Shown here: positions 6,955-16,858 of the stretch, piece after piece
Position numbering within the stretch: position 1 is the first letter of the stretch
Layout of the letters: the number at the start of each line of letters is the position of its first letter
From: GCA-2737665 sp044344795
Lineage (GTDB): Bacteria > Bacteroidota > Bacteroidia > Palsa-965
Reading direction: 5' to 3'
Assembly: GCA_044344795.1 (NCBI GenBank)
Contig: JBIJCF010000012.1
Coordinates: forward strand, 1-64,000
DNA length: 64,000 nt
Notes under the pieces: model-generated
Seen by the model: only the letters and a program-made list of their open reading frames with translations
What the model was told of the DNA's origin: nothing
Database searches by the model: none
Translations under genes and position numbers: made by a program

Positions 6955-7607
6955 TAGCTGCTGTTGAGAAAAGTCGGGAGTATTTGCCATTAAATCCGGA
7001 GCAGCGGATGAAGCAACTTTTTGCTGAGTTTGGCGCTAAAGACATTTTGTTTACATCTTCTTTCGGAACAACTTCTGCTATTCTACTACATCTGTTGCAT
7101 CGCGTTGCGCCTCAACATACCGTATACTTTTTAGATACAACTTATCATTTCTCAGAAACACTTCAGTATAAAGATGAGTTGACGAAGTTGTTGCAGTTGA
7201 ACGTAAGTACACTTCAACCGGAAGAATGGAAAAATGCGTTTACGGGTGAAGATCAAACATGGAGCAAGGATCCCGATTTGTGTTGTTCCATTAACAAAGT
7301 AGAGCCGCTTGATAAGATAAAGTCCAACTTTAAAATTTGGATTTCAGGATTGATGGGCGCTCAAAACAAGTTTCGTAAACAGCTGAATATTTTTGATGTG
7401 CGCGAAGAGATCACAAAGTTTTATCCGATTGTAGATTTAACGGAAGCACAAGCTGCTGCTTATATGAAAGAGTTTCAGCTTCCGGAACATCCGCTCATCA
7501 AGCAAGGATTTCATTCGGTAGGATGTTATCACTGCACTGTAAAAGGGCGGGGTCGTGAAGGACGTTGGGTAAACAGATCGAAAACAGAATGTGGATTGCA
7601 CTTATAA
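6951..7607 (+). CDS. cysH: Phosphoadenylyl-/adenylyl-sulfate reductase, Fe-S type
   Basis: It reduces activated sulfate to sulfite with thioredoxin. The ATG overlaps the previous stop by ATGA. The PP-loop-like SSFGTTSA is at residues 36-43. Cluster ligands C111-C112 and C192/C195 (CC...CxxC) are present, and the catalytic Cys is C214 in the C-terminal KTECGLHL. The four-Cys cluster pattern is that of APS reductases and of Fe-S PAPS reductases, so substrate choice (APS or PAPS) is open. ATP sulfurylase genes are not in the window. Length 218 is normal. Its product feeds the sulfite reductase of the same operon. Confidence 0.95.
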   Translation: MIAAVEKSREYLPLNPEQRMKQLFAEFGAKDILFTSSFGTTSAILLHLLHRVAPQHTVYFLDTTYHFSETLQYKDELTKLLQLNVSTLQPEEWKNAFTGEDQTWSKDPDLCCSINKVEPLDKIKSNFKIWISGLMGAQNKFRKQLNIFDVREEITKFYPIVDLTEAQAAAYMKEFQLPEHPLIKQGFHSVGCYHCTVKGRGREGRWVNRSKTECGLHL

Positions 7608-7615
7608 ATTAAACT

Positions 7616-8821
7616 ATGAACAACGAGAAAATTTCAGTGGCATTATTTGGCTTTGGCTGCGTCGGTCAAGGTTTGTACGATGTATTAAATCATTCCGAAG
7701 TGTTGCAGGCAAACATTGCCCGAATAGGAGTGAAGGATCCGAAGAAGGAACGAAGTGTAGATGATTCCTTAATCACTTATGACAAAGTTGATATTCTGAA
7801 TCGAAAAGATCTGGATGTTGTAGTGGAAATGATTACCGATACTGATGAAGCGTACACTATTGCAAAAACAGCAATGAATAACGGAATGAATGTGGTAAGC
7901 GCCAGCAAGAAAATGTTGGCCACTTACTTTGCAGAGTTATTCAAAGTGCAGGAAGATACCGGCAAAGCCTTGATATACGAAGGTGCCGCCGGCGGAAGTA
8001 TTCCCATCATTCGGACACTGGAAGAATATTACGATAACGAGTTGCTGGGAAGTTTGCGTGGTATTTTAAATGGCACGACAAATTATATCCTTACACGAAT
8101 GGAGTTGGAGAGCAAGGATTATGGCGATGTGTTGAAAGATGCGCAGGCGAGTGGATTTGCAGAGACGGATCCTTGGTTGGATGTAGCCGGATTCGATACG
8201 ATGTACAAAACTATTTTGTTGTCCGTGCATGCATTCGGAGTTGTATTGAAGCCGGAAGATGTACTTACGTTAGGCATTCAAAATATTTCGTTTGATGATA
8301 TTCGTTACGCGCGTGAAAAGGGGTTGCGCATCAAATTAATCGGCAGTGCCGCGAAGGCAGGAGATAAATTCCGAGTGTATGTAATGCCGCGTTTTATCAG
8401 CAAGGAAGATGAATTATTCAATATTTTATACGAATACAATGCCATCGAAGTAGAAGGCGCGTTTTCATGTAAACAAAGTTTTGTGGGTAAAGGCGCAGGA
8501 AGCCATCCAACCGGAAGCGCCGTGTTATCTGATGTTTCGGCATTAACGTACAATTACAAGTACGCGTACAAAAAGTTGAACAAGTTGCGTGCGCTTAATG
8601 GCGGCCGCATTGCAGGAAGCGAGCTGCTGGATAAGAACTTTACAACGCGGGTGTATATTCGTTTTGGTGATAAAGAGGAATTGCGCGATCTGGATATTCA
8701 ACACGTAGTGGAAGAATATCGTTCACCCAAAGTCAACTTCATTATTGCCGATGTTAAATTTGAGTCGTTGTACAAACATAAAGGCAACAAGGAGTCCAAA
8801 CTCTTTATTTGCGAGTGCTAA
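7616..8821 (+). CDS. hom: Homoserine dehydrogenase
   Basis: It reduces aspartate semialdehyde to homoserine, the branch point to methionine and threonine. The NAD(P)-binding LFGFGCVGQG is at the N-terminus. The catalytic core shows EGAAGGSIPIIRTLEEYY, GILNGTTNYILTRM and DPWLDVAGFD. With 401 residues and a short, different tail I see no clear ACT regulatory domain. It begins 8 bp after cysH and ends the operon, facing the minus-strand sensor gene with only 2 bp between stops. Its place here makes the operon serve methionine as well as cysteine. Confidence 0.93.
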   Translation: MNNEKISVALFGFGCVGQGLYDVLNHSEVLQANIARIGVKDPKKERSVDDSLITYDKVDILNRKDLDVVVEMITDTDEAYTIAKTAMNNGMNVVSASKKMLATYFAELFKVQEDTGKALIYEGAAGGSIPIIRTLEEYYDNELLGSLRGILNGTTNYILTRMELESKDYGDVLKDAQASGFAETDPWLDVAGFDTMYKTILLSVHAFGVVLKPEDVLTLGIQNISFDDIRYAREKGLRIKLIGSAAKAGDKFRVYVMPRFISKEDELFNILYEYNAIEVEGAFSCKQSFVGKGAGSHPTGSAVLSDVSALTYNYKYAYKKLNKLRALNGGRIAGSELLDKNFTTRVYIRFGDKEELRDLDIQHVVEEYRSPKVNFIIADVKFESLYKHKGNKESKLFICEC

Positions 8822-8823
8822 AA

Positions 8824-11800
8824 TTACACGCGTACACCGATAATGAGCATGTCGTCGACTTGTTCCAAGTGACCTCGCCAAGTTTCAATCGTTTGATCGA
8901 GAACGCGTAGTTGCTCAAACATTTCATGATCCTGCACAGTTAGAAGTACAGCTTTTAATTGTGCAGGTTTAAACTTCTTACCTTGTGGTCCTCCAAACTG
9001 ATCGGTATAGCCATCAGATAGTAAATAGAAACTATCTCCCGTAGTTAAAGTAATATTGTAGTTCGTGTAGTTTTTGTCCGGATACTCCTTGTAACTTCCG
9101 ATAGAAACTTTATCGCCTTTGTATTCTGTAAAGCGACGATCTCTAAATACGTACATCTGATTGTAAGCCCCTGCATATTGTAATTCGTTCGTAGCAGTAT
9201 TGAAAATAGCCAACGCAATATCTATGCCATCACGAACTTGCATGTCATCTATTGTATGATGCATCTTATCACTCATCAGACGATTGAGATTGTCCAGCAA
9301 GGACGCTGCAGAATCAGACGGATTATTTTCTACAACCGATTCCAGCATGTCATTGGTAACAATACTCATAAACGCGCCCGGTACTCCGTGTCCTGTGCAG
9401 TCAACAGCTGCAATATATATGCGTGAACCGTGCTGACGCATAAAGTAAAAGTCGCCGGAAACGATATCCTTCGGTTTATATAGCACAAAGGATTCCTGCA
9501 ACGATTTCCGTACGTCTTTAGATGGTTGCAACATGGCATCTTGCAGACGTTTCGCATAACGTATACTATCGGTTACCTCGATATTTTTCTGAGCCAGCTC
9601 TTCGTTCTTTAATGCGAGTTCTTTGGTACGTTCCGCAACTTTCTCTTCCAGAATGCGTGTTTGTTGTTTGAGTTTTCGTGTTCTCCATTTATCAAATCCG
9701 AACAAGCTGAATCCTACAAACAACACAACAAACACGTAGAACAAGGCTGTTTGCCAAAACGGCGGCTGTATGGTGAATTTGTACGTTACAGCCTCTTTGT
9801 TCCACACACCATCATTGTTGCACGCTTTAACCTGAAAAACGTAATCTCCCGGAGGTAAATTGGAATACACTGCTTCAGGATGTGCAGTGGGAAGCGGAGA
9901 CCAGTCCTTATCAAAACCTTCCAGCTTGTATATGTATCGTACTTTTTCAGGATTGGCTAAGCTCACGCCATTGAATAAAAACGTTAAGTGATTTTGATCG
10001 TAGTTGAATGTTGCGCTCTCCGGAAACTCGGCATCGCGCATGAAAATTTTTAAGCCGGTTAATGTAGTTAACGGTTCAACCGTGTTTAAACGATTCTCCC
10101 CCGGACTATAGCGCACAGCACCCATGATAGTGCCAAACCATAAGTTACCGTTCTTGTCGGCGAAGACGGCATTGGGATTTACTTCTACACCGTTAAATCC
10201 TTCTGATTTTCCGAAATGCGAGAAGCTGGAATCAACGGGATTAAACACATCCAAGCCTCTTGAGTTTCCAATCCAAATATTATTCTTGCCGTCTGCAATA
10301 AGTGCATAAGGAGTTTCGGTGGACATACCATGTTTAGCAGTGTAATTGCGGAACACACGACCATCGTATTTATACAAGCCACCCCCGTATGCGCCTAACC
10401 AAATGTTTTGCTGCGCATCTTCGTTAATACAAAGTATGAAACGATGAATAATTCCATTGGACTCATCGTAACGTGTAAATGTTTTACCATCATAAACAGA
10501 GAGATAGCCGCCTAGTGCGCCAAACCATAAATTTCCCTTGCTATCTCTGAAAATGCGGTATACATTATTACCTCCAAGTCCGTCATCGGTGGAGTAATTG
10601 CGAATTGCTCCATTGCCATTTTCAATGCGTGAAACACCTTCTTTGGTGCCTACCCAAATGTTCCCGCGCAAGTCTTCATTAATAGCGTATACCAGGTCAC
10701 CGGCAAGACCTTCTGTTGTAGTATATGTTTCGAAACGAGATGAACCTTTCTCTAATTTACTGACTCCCCCAATACCGGTTCCGGCCCAAATTGTGCCACG
10801 CGAATCTTCAAATAATGAAAGCACAACTGCACTGCGCAATCCTTCAGTAACACCGAACTTGGTTACAGTAAACGAACTGTCTGATGCGTTTCCATTAAAA
10901 GTCAGTCGCGTTAATCCATCGTTAGTTCCGAGCCACACGTTCCCTGATTTGTCCACTAAAGTTGTCCAAACAATATCATTGGAGAGTCCGTCGCGTTTAT
11001 CGAATAATACAAATCGTTCTCCACGATATAAATTCAAACCTACATCCGTGCCAATCCAAATATTTCCTTCGCGGTCTTCAAGGATCTTCTTGACGTTAAA
11101 ATAATTCAATCCTTGACGCGTGTTATACGCTTTAACAACAGATTTATCAATCGCCTGAAGACGATTCGAACTTTGAAACGGAGTAATCAACACTGCTCCG
11201 CCTCCTGTTGTTCCCAGCCAGATGTTGCCTCTGGAGTCGGGACAGATATCTTCAATAAAACTTGATGTTAAACCTTGTTCTTCCCCGATCACGCGGAGGT
11301 TAGGCAATAGCGTGGGAGCATTACGTCCAATGAAATTGTTAGGTAGTTGCAATACAATAACACCTTTATCAGCAGTGCCCACCCACATTTCGGATGTTTT
11401 GTTGAGTAATGCGAGTGAAGTAATCGCATTCGAAGGGAAACCACGTTCCGCATTTAAATCGGTATATGCCATTGGCGAGCTGATATCGCCTCGTGTATCG
11501 CAAATCGTAACGCCGCGATCAGTTGCAATCCACATATTTCCGTTTCCATCCAAACACAAATCATACACGTTTTCACTTGCTAATCCATCTTTCACGGAAA
11601 TGGAAAACATCTTGTTTTTTGCAGGATCGTAAATAAAAATTCCTGCGCCTTCTGTGGCAATCCAGAAAAATCCTTGCTGATCTTCTGTAATCGCGGTTAC
11701 GGATCGGAAGCGTGTGTATTCTTCGAGATTTAGACTTTCAAATTTTTTACTCTTCGAATTGTAACGACTCACGCCGCCTGCCCAATGTCCGAACCAAATA

Positions 11801-12072
11801 TCGCCCTGCGCATCTTTGTATGAAGTAGTTACCCAATCCTCCGCAAGTCCGTTACGACGAGTAAAATTTTCAAAACCACGTCCATTGTAACGTGATAAAC
11901 CGGCTAATGTCCCGATCCACAAATTTCCTTCATTGTCCTGAACGATGCTTTGTACCTGCGATTGTACAAGTCCTTGCTCCACTCCATAAGAGAGGAAACT
12001 GGTAGTTTGTGCTTGCACATTTAATGCAGCAAACAAAATACTAATGACGATCGTAGCGCGCCATTTCATCAT
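8824..12072 (-). CDS. Two-component-type propeller sensor with SpoIIE/PP2C phosphatase output
   Basis: 1082 residues: signal peptide (ends near NVQAQ), about 14 periplasmic reg_prop blades (recurrent GNIWIGT/GLSRYNG, residues about 30-700), a Y_Y_Y domain (about 715-790), a transmembrane helix (about 798-820), a coiled coil and a SpoIIE serine phosphatase domain. Metal-binding acidic motifs are intact: VSGDF, AAVDCTGHGVPGAFMS and LLSDGYTDQFGG. It therefore signals by dephosphorylating a partner rather than by His-Asp transfer; the partner is not in the window. The start overlaps the upstream gene by 32 bp, but the signal peptide requires it. Confidence 0.92.
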   Translation of the reverse strand: MMKWRATIVISILFAALNVQAQTTSFLSYGVEQGLVQSQVQSIVQDNEGNLWIGTLAGLSRYNGRGFENFTRRNGLAEDWVTTSYKDAQGDIWFGHWAGGVSRYNSKSKKFESLNLEEYTRFRSVTAITEDQQGFFWIATEGAGIFIYDPAKNKMFSISVKDGLASENVYDLCLDGNGNMWIATDRGVTICDTRGDISSPMAYTDLNAERGFPSNAITSLALLNKTSEMWVGTADKGVIVLQLPNNFIGRNAPTLLPNLRVIGEEQGLTSSFIEDICPDSRGNIWLGTTGGGAVLITPFQSSNRLQAIDKSVVKAYNTRQGLNYFNVKKILEDREGNIWIGTDVGLNLYRGERFVLFDKRDGLSNDIVWTTLVDKSGNVWLGTNDGLTRLTFNGNASDSSFTVTKFGVTEGLRSAVVLSLFEDSRGTIWAGTGIGGVSKLEKGSSRFETYTTTEGLAGDLVYAINEDLRGNIWVGTKEGVSRIENGNGAIRNYSTDDGLGGNNVYRIFRDSKGNLWFGALGGYLSVYDGKTFTRYDESNGIIHRFILCINEDAQQNIWLGAYGGGLYKYDGRVFRNYTAKHGMSTETPYALIADGKNNIWIGNSRGLDVFNPVDSSFSHFGKSEGFNGVEVNPNAVFADKNGNLWFGTIMGAVRYSPGENRLNTVEPLTTLTGLKIFMRDAEFPESATFNYDQNHLTFLFNGVSLANPEKVRYIYKLEGFDKDWSPLPTAHPEAVYSNLPPGDYVFQVKACNNDGVWNKEAVTYKFTIQPPFWQTALFYVFVVLFVGFSLFGFDKWRTRKLKQQTRILEEKVAERTKELALKNEELAQKNIEVTDSIRYAKRLQDAMLQPSKDVRKSLQESFVLYKPKDIVSGDFYFMRQHGSRIYIAAVDCTGHGVPGAFMSIVTNDMLESVVENNPSDSAASLLDNLNRLMSDKMHHTIDDMQVRDGIDIALAIFNTATNELQYAGAYNQMYVFRDRRFTEYKGDKVSIGSYKEYPDKNYTNYNITLTTGDSFYLLSDGYTDQFGGPQGKKFKPAQLKAVLLTVQDHEMFEQLRVLDQTIETWRGHLEQVDDMLIIGVRV

Positions 12073-13282
12073 AATATTCTTTTTCGGTTACTTCTCGTTC
12101 TCCGATGTAGTAATAAGTGCTCCACCAGTATTTAACTTGTTTTAATTCAATCATTCGGCTTCCCGGCCAGAGGAATACGATCTTCTCCAGCGTGCGGAAC
12201 CAATTGCTTGCAACAGCTGTTACACGATGCGGATGTGGAGAATAATTCAAACCTTGTACAGACGCTACAGGTCTCAATTTGCCCGCATGCCCGTCGCGTT
12301 CTATACGCGCAACAGTTTCAACCAACTTCCGAATATGCTCTGCTTTTATTTGTTTGTTAGCAAGTTGTTTTTTCTCGCGTTCCTTTTGCAATTGAATTAA
12401 ATAATCACTTTGTGCCTTGCGATCTGCTTCACGTCGCATGGCCTGAACAACGGAATTACTTTCACTTTCTTCCTTCCGTTTATTATAACGTTGGAGATTC
12501 GTGCGCTTTTCACTTTCCGCCACTAATTTCAGCAAGTTGTTCTCGTATTGTGCACGCACTACTTTGTTCTGACGTTCTTGCTGCAAGCGTTCTTCTTTTT
12601 CGCGCTGCAATTCCACGCCTTCGGATTCGCGGATAGGATTGCCCGAATTCGTAGGGTTAGGATTGTTATTTCTTTCTCGTTCTTCGCGCTCCTTGCGTTC
12701 ACGCTCGGCTTCCTGATTTTTCAATTCCAATTCACGAGCAAGTCGTTCCCGCTCTTCGGCTTCTTTCCGTGCTTTGTCTTCGGCTTCTTTCTTGGCTTGG
12801 GCAGCGCGTTGTTCTTCAAACGGATCTTTTAAAATCTCATCCACGAACCGATACGAAGGATCATCATAAAAGCCTTTCGAGCCGTCGAATATGACTTTTA
12901 TGAAAGGTTTTTTCCCAAACAACTCTGTCTTCACTGCCTGATCACCCGGAGAAAAAAATGGAATATCTGTAATGTAGTCGGGATAGATCCACGCTTTTTC
13001 CGCGGGAACGCGTAAGTCCATCGTCATGTACATGTCCACACAACCCGGTGCGCGATACGTAATCTTATATTGATGACCGATGTCAATGGTGAATTTGAAT
13101 TTACCATTTTTCCCTGTCGTGAGATTAATGATTTCTCTTCCATCCATCAGCACATTAACAGTTGCTCCCGCTAATGGTTTTCCTGCTTTTGTCGCTGTTC
13201 CGAAAAAACGCAAATCGCCCTGCGCCCATGAAGGTGCGGTAATGACGAACATGCAAAATGATAACAGTATTCGGAAGAGCAT
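12041..13282 (-). CDS. Secreted protein with carboxypeptidase-regulatory-like domain and charged coiled coil
   Basis: 413 residues with a signal peptide (ends SWAQ near residue 21). A beta-sandwich of the CarboxypepD-regulatory type follows (about 25-110: GTATKAGKPLAGATVNVL, GKFKFTID). Residues about 155-330 are an alanine/glutamate/arginine/lysine-rich coiled coil broken by an Asn/Pro stretch. The C-terminal 80 residues contain a tryptophan/tyrosine-rich unit (QVKYWWSTYYYIGEREVTEKEYY). I do not recognise a function. It is co-oriented and overlapping with the propeller/SpoIIE gene, so the two are probably co-transcribed. Confidence 0.8.
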   Translation of the reverse strand: MLFRILLSFCMFVITAPSWAQGDLRFFGTATKAGKPLAGATVNVLMDGREIINLTTGKNGKFKFTIDIGHQYKITYRAPGCVDMYMTMDLRVPAEKAWIYPDYITDIPFFSPGDQAVKTELFGKKPFIKVIFDGSKGFYDDPSYRFVDEILKDPFEEQRAAQAKKEAEDKARKEAEERERLARELELKNQEAERERKEREERERNNNPNPTNSGNPIRESEGVELQREKEERLQQERQNKVVRAQYENNLLKLVAESEKRTNLQRYNKRKEESESNSVVQAMRREADRKAQSDYLIQLQKEREKKQLANKQIKAEHIRKLVETVARIERDGHAGKLRPVASVQGLNYSPHPHRVTAVASNWFRTLEKIVFLWPGSRMIELKQVKYWWSTYYYIGEREVTEKEYYDEMARYDRH

Positions 13283-13306
13283 AGTTACTGTAAATATAAG
13301 CAGGAA

Positions 13307-13337
13307 TTGGCTCGTCTATCTGTGGCGATTACCTTTG
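13307..13337 (+). promoter_or_regulatory. Promoter of the marC-like gene
   Basis: TTG (13307-13309), 20 bp spacer, TACCTTTG (13330-13337), a perfect -7 element. The ATG at 13353 follows after a predicted leader of about 12 nt. Confidence 0.65.
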
Positions 13338-13352
13338 TCCAAAATAGCTACT

Positions 13353-13919
13353 ATGGAATTTGATTTGAAAGCAATTGGAACGGTAACGATGGTGCTTTTT
13401 GCTGTTATCGATGTCATAGGTTCCATTCCTGTTATTATTGGGTTAAAACAAAAAGTGGGCGATTTAAATGCTGAAAAAGCATCGCTGGTTTCTCTAGCAA
13501 TTATGATCGGCTTTCTTTTTGTGGGCGAGCCTATTCTTTCGCTTATCGGGATCACCGTTTCCGATTTTGCTATTGCAGGTTCTTTTGTGCTATTCTTTCT
13601 TTCGTTGGAAATGATTTTGGGGATTCGTTTGTACAAGGATGAAGTTCCAGCAACCGCTTCCGTAATGCCATTGGCATTTCCATTGTTGGCCGGAACAGGA
13701 ACGCTGACCACAATTCTCTCCTTACGTGCTGAATTTGATTTACTCTCCATTATCATTGGGGTGGTGGTGAACGTAGCTATCATTTATGTGGTATTGCGTA
13801 ATATAGGACGACTAGAAAAACTACTGGGATTAGGCGGTGTTGCTGTGCTACGCAAAGTGTTCGGAATAATACTTCTTGCTATCGCAGTTAAACTATTCCG
13901 CACACACGCGGGAATTTAA
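13353..13919 (+). CDS. MarC family integral membrane protein
   Basis: 188 residues with six hydrophobic helices in the MarC pattern: VIDVIGSIPVIIG in helix 1, a duplicated half (MPLAFPLLAGTGTLTTIL) and a C-terminal helix pair. The family is of unknown transport function; an early link to multiple antibiotic resistance was not upheld. I chose the ATG at 13353 because the upstream part of the open frame overlaps the divergent gene and the promoter. It is followed by a kinase gene 41 bp on. Confidence 0.88.
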   Translation: MEFDLKAIGTVTMVLFAVIDVIGSIPVIIGLKQKVGDLNAEKASLVSLAIMIGFLFVGEPILSLIGITVSDFAIAGSFVLFFLSLEMILGIRLYKDEVPATASVMPLAFPLLAGTGTLTTILSLRAEFDLLSIIIGVVVNVAIIYVVLRNIGRLEKLLGLGGVAVLRKVFGIILLAIAVKLFRTHAGI

Positions 13920-13960
13920 TCGCTGCGCAATATGGTGATTGACTATCTTTAACCTGTCTG

Positions 13961-15472
13961 ATGAATATTTATTCCCGCAAACAACAATGGAAATGGTTAT
14001 TGCTAATTGCAGCACTAATAATTGTTGGTGTGTCTTTGTGGTATTCTTCACAGCTGGTGCAGAAAATTGCTGAGAGCGAAAAACGCAATGTCGAGTTATG
14101 GGCGGAAGCAGTTCGTCGAAAAGCATTGATGATGGAAGCCACCAGCGAATTGTACACTAAAATTGCACGTGAAGAAAGAAAGAAAGTCGAGTTGTGGGCA
14201 GAAGCCAATCGTCTGTTAGCGCAAGTTGATGATTCAAGTCCGGCTCTGGGGTTCGTATTTCAAGTTATTCGCGAAAACGAAACGGTTCCGGTAATTCTTA
14301 CAGATAGCAAAGGCAAAATATTACTCTCCCGAAATCTTGACCCAACAGCGAGTGAAAAAAGTGAATATTTGTTGGAGCAGCTGGAATTAATGCGAAAGCA
14401 ACACGACTCCATTCGAATTGAAATTAGCCCGGGAGTGCAGCACTACTTGTTTTATAAAGACTCTGAAGTATTCGAAGACATACGTAAATCATTCGAAGAC
14501 AACGAACGTTCCTTTATTAAGGAAGTTGCGTCTAATCCGGCGTCAGCACCGGCAATTTACACGGACTCGCTCTCGAGTGTAATTCTTGCTTACGGTAATT
14601 TAGACACAGCCCAAATTCGATTGGATTCTACGAAGTATCTGAAAACTATGTTTCAGACTTTGCGTGAAAAAGGAGATACCATCAATGTTACATTGGCTGC
14701 AGGGAGAAAGAATGTGATTTACTACATGGAGTCGCCGCAGTTGCAACAGTTGCGTTATTTTCCGGTATTTCAATTTGTAGTAATCGGCATGTTTTTAGTT
14801 GTGGCGTATTTGATGTTCAGTACTTCTCGTCGTGCAGAACAGAATCTCGTGTGGGTGGGTATGGCTAAAGAAACGGCGCATCAGTTGGGAACACCTCTTT
14901 CTTCTCTCATTGCGTGGGTAGAATATTTGAAAATGAAAGGCGTGGAGGAATCGATGTTAAAGGAAATGAGCCGCGATATTCAACGCTTGGAAATGATAAC
15001 CGAACGTTTTTCAAAAATTGGTTCTCAGCCCAAGTTGAATAGTGAGAACATGGTAGAAGTTCTTGCTACAGCTATTGAATACATGCGCGCCCGAACACCT
15101 AAGACCGTGGAAATTGAATACACGGGGTCAGGCGTGAAGATGGCTTCCGTGAATGTTGCATTGTTTGGTTGGGTGATAGAAAACATTATGCGCAATGCAG
15201 TTGATGCGATGGACGGCAAAGGAAAAATTACGATTGATGTTTTCGATCAGCAACAGTTTGTTTATATCGACATTGCCGATAACGGGAAGGGCATTCCGCG
15301 ATCGAAACAGAAAACAATTTTCGAACCGGGCTTTACCACAAAGCAACGTGGCTGGGGTCTTGGATTATCGTTGTGCAAACGAATAATCGAGCAGTATCAC
15401 GACGGGAAAATATTTGTAAAAAGCTCCGAGCCGAATAAAGGAACTACATTCCGTATAGTGCTAAAGAGTTAG
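13961..15472 (+). CDS. Sensor histidine kinase
   Basis: 503 residues. Two membrane helices (about 12-32 and 266-286) flank an extracytoplasmic domain with heptad-like, near-duplicated segments (KNVELWAEA, KKVELWAEA), probably a coiled coil. The H-box is MAKETAHQLGTPLSSL, the divergent form common in Bacteroidota. The ATPase domain has an N-box (VIENIMRNAVDAM), G1 (DNGKGIP) and G2 (RGWGLGLSL). No response regulator adjoins it, so it is an orphan here. Convergent with radA, 2 bp apart. Confidence 0.92.
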   Translation: MNIYSRKQQWKWLLLIAALIIVGVSLWYSSQLVQKIAESEKRNVELWAEAVRRKALMMEATSELYTKIAREERKKVELWAEANRLLAQVDDSSPALGFVFQVIRENETVPVILTDSKGKILLSRNLDPTASEKSEYLLEQLELMRKQHDSIRIEISPGVQHYLFYKDSEVFEDIRKSFEDNERSFIKEVASNPASAPAIYTDSLSSVILAYGNLDTAQIRLDSTKYLKTMFQTLREKGDTINVTLAAGRKNVIYYMESPQLQQLRYFPVFQFVVIGMFLVVAYLMFSTSRRAEQNLVWVGMAKETAHQLGTPLSSLIAWVEYLKMKGVEESMLKEMSRDIQRLEMITERFSKIGSQPKLNSENMVEVLATAIEYMRARTPKTVEIEYTGSGVKMASVNVALFGWVIENIMRNAVDAMDGKGKITIDVFDQQQFVYIDIADNGKGIPRSKQKTIFEPGFTTKQRGWGLGLSLCKRIIEQYHDGKIFVKSSEPNKGTTFRIVLKS

Positions 15473-15474
15473 TG

Positions 15475-16845
15475 TTAACCGAATAATCCGGCGAACACTT
15501 CTTCAATTTTTCCCATCTGGCGCAATTGAATGCCGTAATCTCCTGCCTTCAGACCTTTATGATACTTGGAAATATAGATTTCTTTAAATCCTAATTTTTC
15601 AGCTTCCGCAATGCGTTGCTCTATGCGTTGCACAGGACGAATTTCTCCACTTAATCCAACTTCCGCGGCAAAACAAATGCTGTTATGAATCGGGATGTCG
15701 GCGTTGGAAGAAAGTACCGCACAAACTACTGCAAGGTCAATTCCCGGATCTTCAACTTTTAATCCGCCGGCTATGTTCAGGAATACATCTTTAGTGCCCA
15801 ATCGAAATCCACATCGCTTTTCTAAAACAGCCAACAACATGGCCAAACGACGAAGATCAAATCCGGTAGAAGAACGTTGTGGTGTGCCGTAAGCAGCAGT
15901 GCTCACTAACGCTTGTGTTTCAATCAGCATCGGACGCAGGCCTTCCATTAATACGGCAATGGTAACACCACTAACTTGCTCGTCACGCGCAGTAATTAAT
16001 ATTTCAGACGGATTCGCTACTTCACGTAACCCGCTGCCTTGCATTTCATAAATGCCTAATTCATTTGTTGAGCCAAATCGATTTTTGATCGTGCGTAAAA
16101 GTCGGTAAACATGATTGCGATCGCCTTCGAATTGCAACACGGTATCCACCATGTGTTCCAGTACTTTCGGTCCGGCCAATGATCCTTCTTTGGTGATGTG
16201 ACCTATCAGAAATACAGGAACATTCGATTCTTTCGCATAACGCAACAATTCGCCTGCACACTCACGAACCTGAGAAACACTTCCCGGCGATGACTCAACA
16301 TGAGCGGTGTGCAATGTTTGAATGGAATCCACAATAAGGAGTTGCGGTTCAATCTGTGCAATTTGCTGAAAGATATTTTGTGTATTCGTTTCGGTCAATA
16401 CAAAACAATTGTCATTCGCAATGCCGATTCGTTCCGCACGCATTTTTATTTGTTGCTCACTTTCTTCTCCTGAAACATACAATACACGAAGATTTTTTTC
16501 CTGCGTGGCGAGCTGCAACATTAAAGTTGATTTGCCAATGCCCGGTTCGCCGCCAAACAAAATCAACGATCCCGGAACCAGGCCTCCACCAAGCACGCGG
16601 TTCAGCTCCTGATCAATTAGCGGAATGCGGTGTTCTTCTGTGCCGCTGATTTCATTCAACTTCAACGGCTTTGGTGCACGACCTGTATTTTTTGAAGAGA
16701 ACGGGGAAGAGCGCGGATCATTCGATTTGGCTACAATTTCTTCAACATACGTATTCCATTCACCGCAGGATGGACATTTACCAATCCACTTGGGTGATGA
16801 TGTGCCGCAGTTTTGGCAGAAGAATTGTGTTTTTGTTTTAGCCAT
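15475..16845 (-). CDS. radA: DNA repair protein RadA
   Basis: A RecA-like ATPase that promotes branch migration in recombination. I start at ATG 16845, where the family N-terminus (MAKTKTQFFCQNCG) begins, giving 456 residues. In order: C4 zinc finger (CQNCG...CPSCGEW), Walker A (GGEPGIGKST), the RadA-specific KNRFG motif and a C-terminal Lon-protease-like domain (from about residue 280). It is last in the minus-strand panD group, 13 bp after rfaE2. Confidence 0.95.
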   Translation of the reverse strand: MAKTKTQFFCQNCGTSSPKWIGKCPSCGEWNTYVEEIVAKSNDPRSSPFSSKNTGRAPKPLKLNEISGTEEHRIPLIDQELNRVLGGGLVPGSLILFGGEPGIGKSTLMLQLATQEKNLRVLYVSGEESEQQIKMRAERIGIANDNCFVLTETNTQNIFQQIAQIEPQLLIVDSIQTLHTAHVESSPGSVSQVRECAGELLRYAKESNVPVFLIGHITKEGSLAGPKVLEHMVDTVLQFEGDRNHVYRLLRTIKNRFGSTNELGIYEMQGSGLREVANPSEILITARDEQVSGVTIAVLMEGLRPMLIETQALVSTAAYGTPQRSSTGFDLRRLAMLLAVLEKRCGFRLGTKDVFLNIAGGLKVEDPGIDLAVVCAVLSSNADIPIHNSICFAAEVGLSGEIRPVQRIEQRIAEAEKLGFKEIYISKYHKGLKAGDYGIQLRQMGKIEEVFAGLFG

Positions 16846-16858
16846 GTGGCGTATCGAT

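Noticed and set aside
12548..12832. Phe-rich plus-strand frame with hydrophobic stretches
   Set aside because: It is the antisense of the Glu/Lys/Arg-rich coiled coil, which always gives Phe/Leu/Ser-rich shadows.
13080..13352. N-terminal extension of the marC-like frame over 91 codons
   Set aside because: It lies antisense to the secreted coiled-coil gene and covers the divergent promoter; MarC proteins start at the ATG at 13353.
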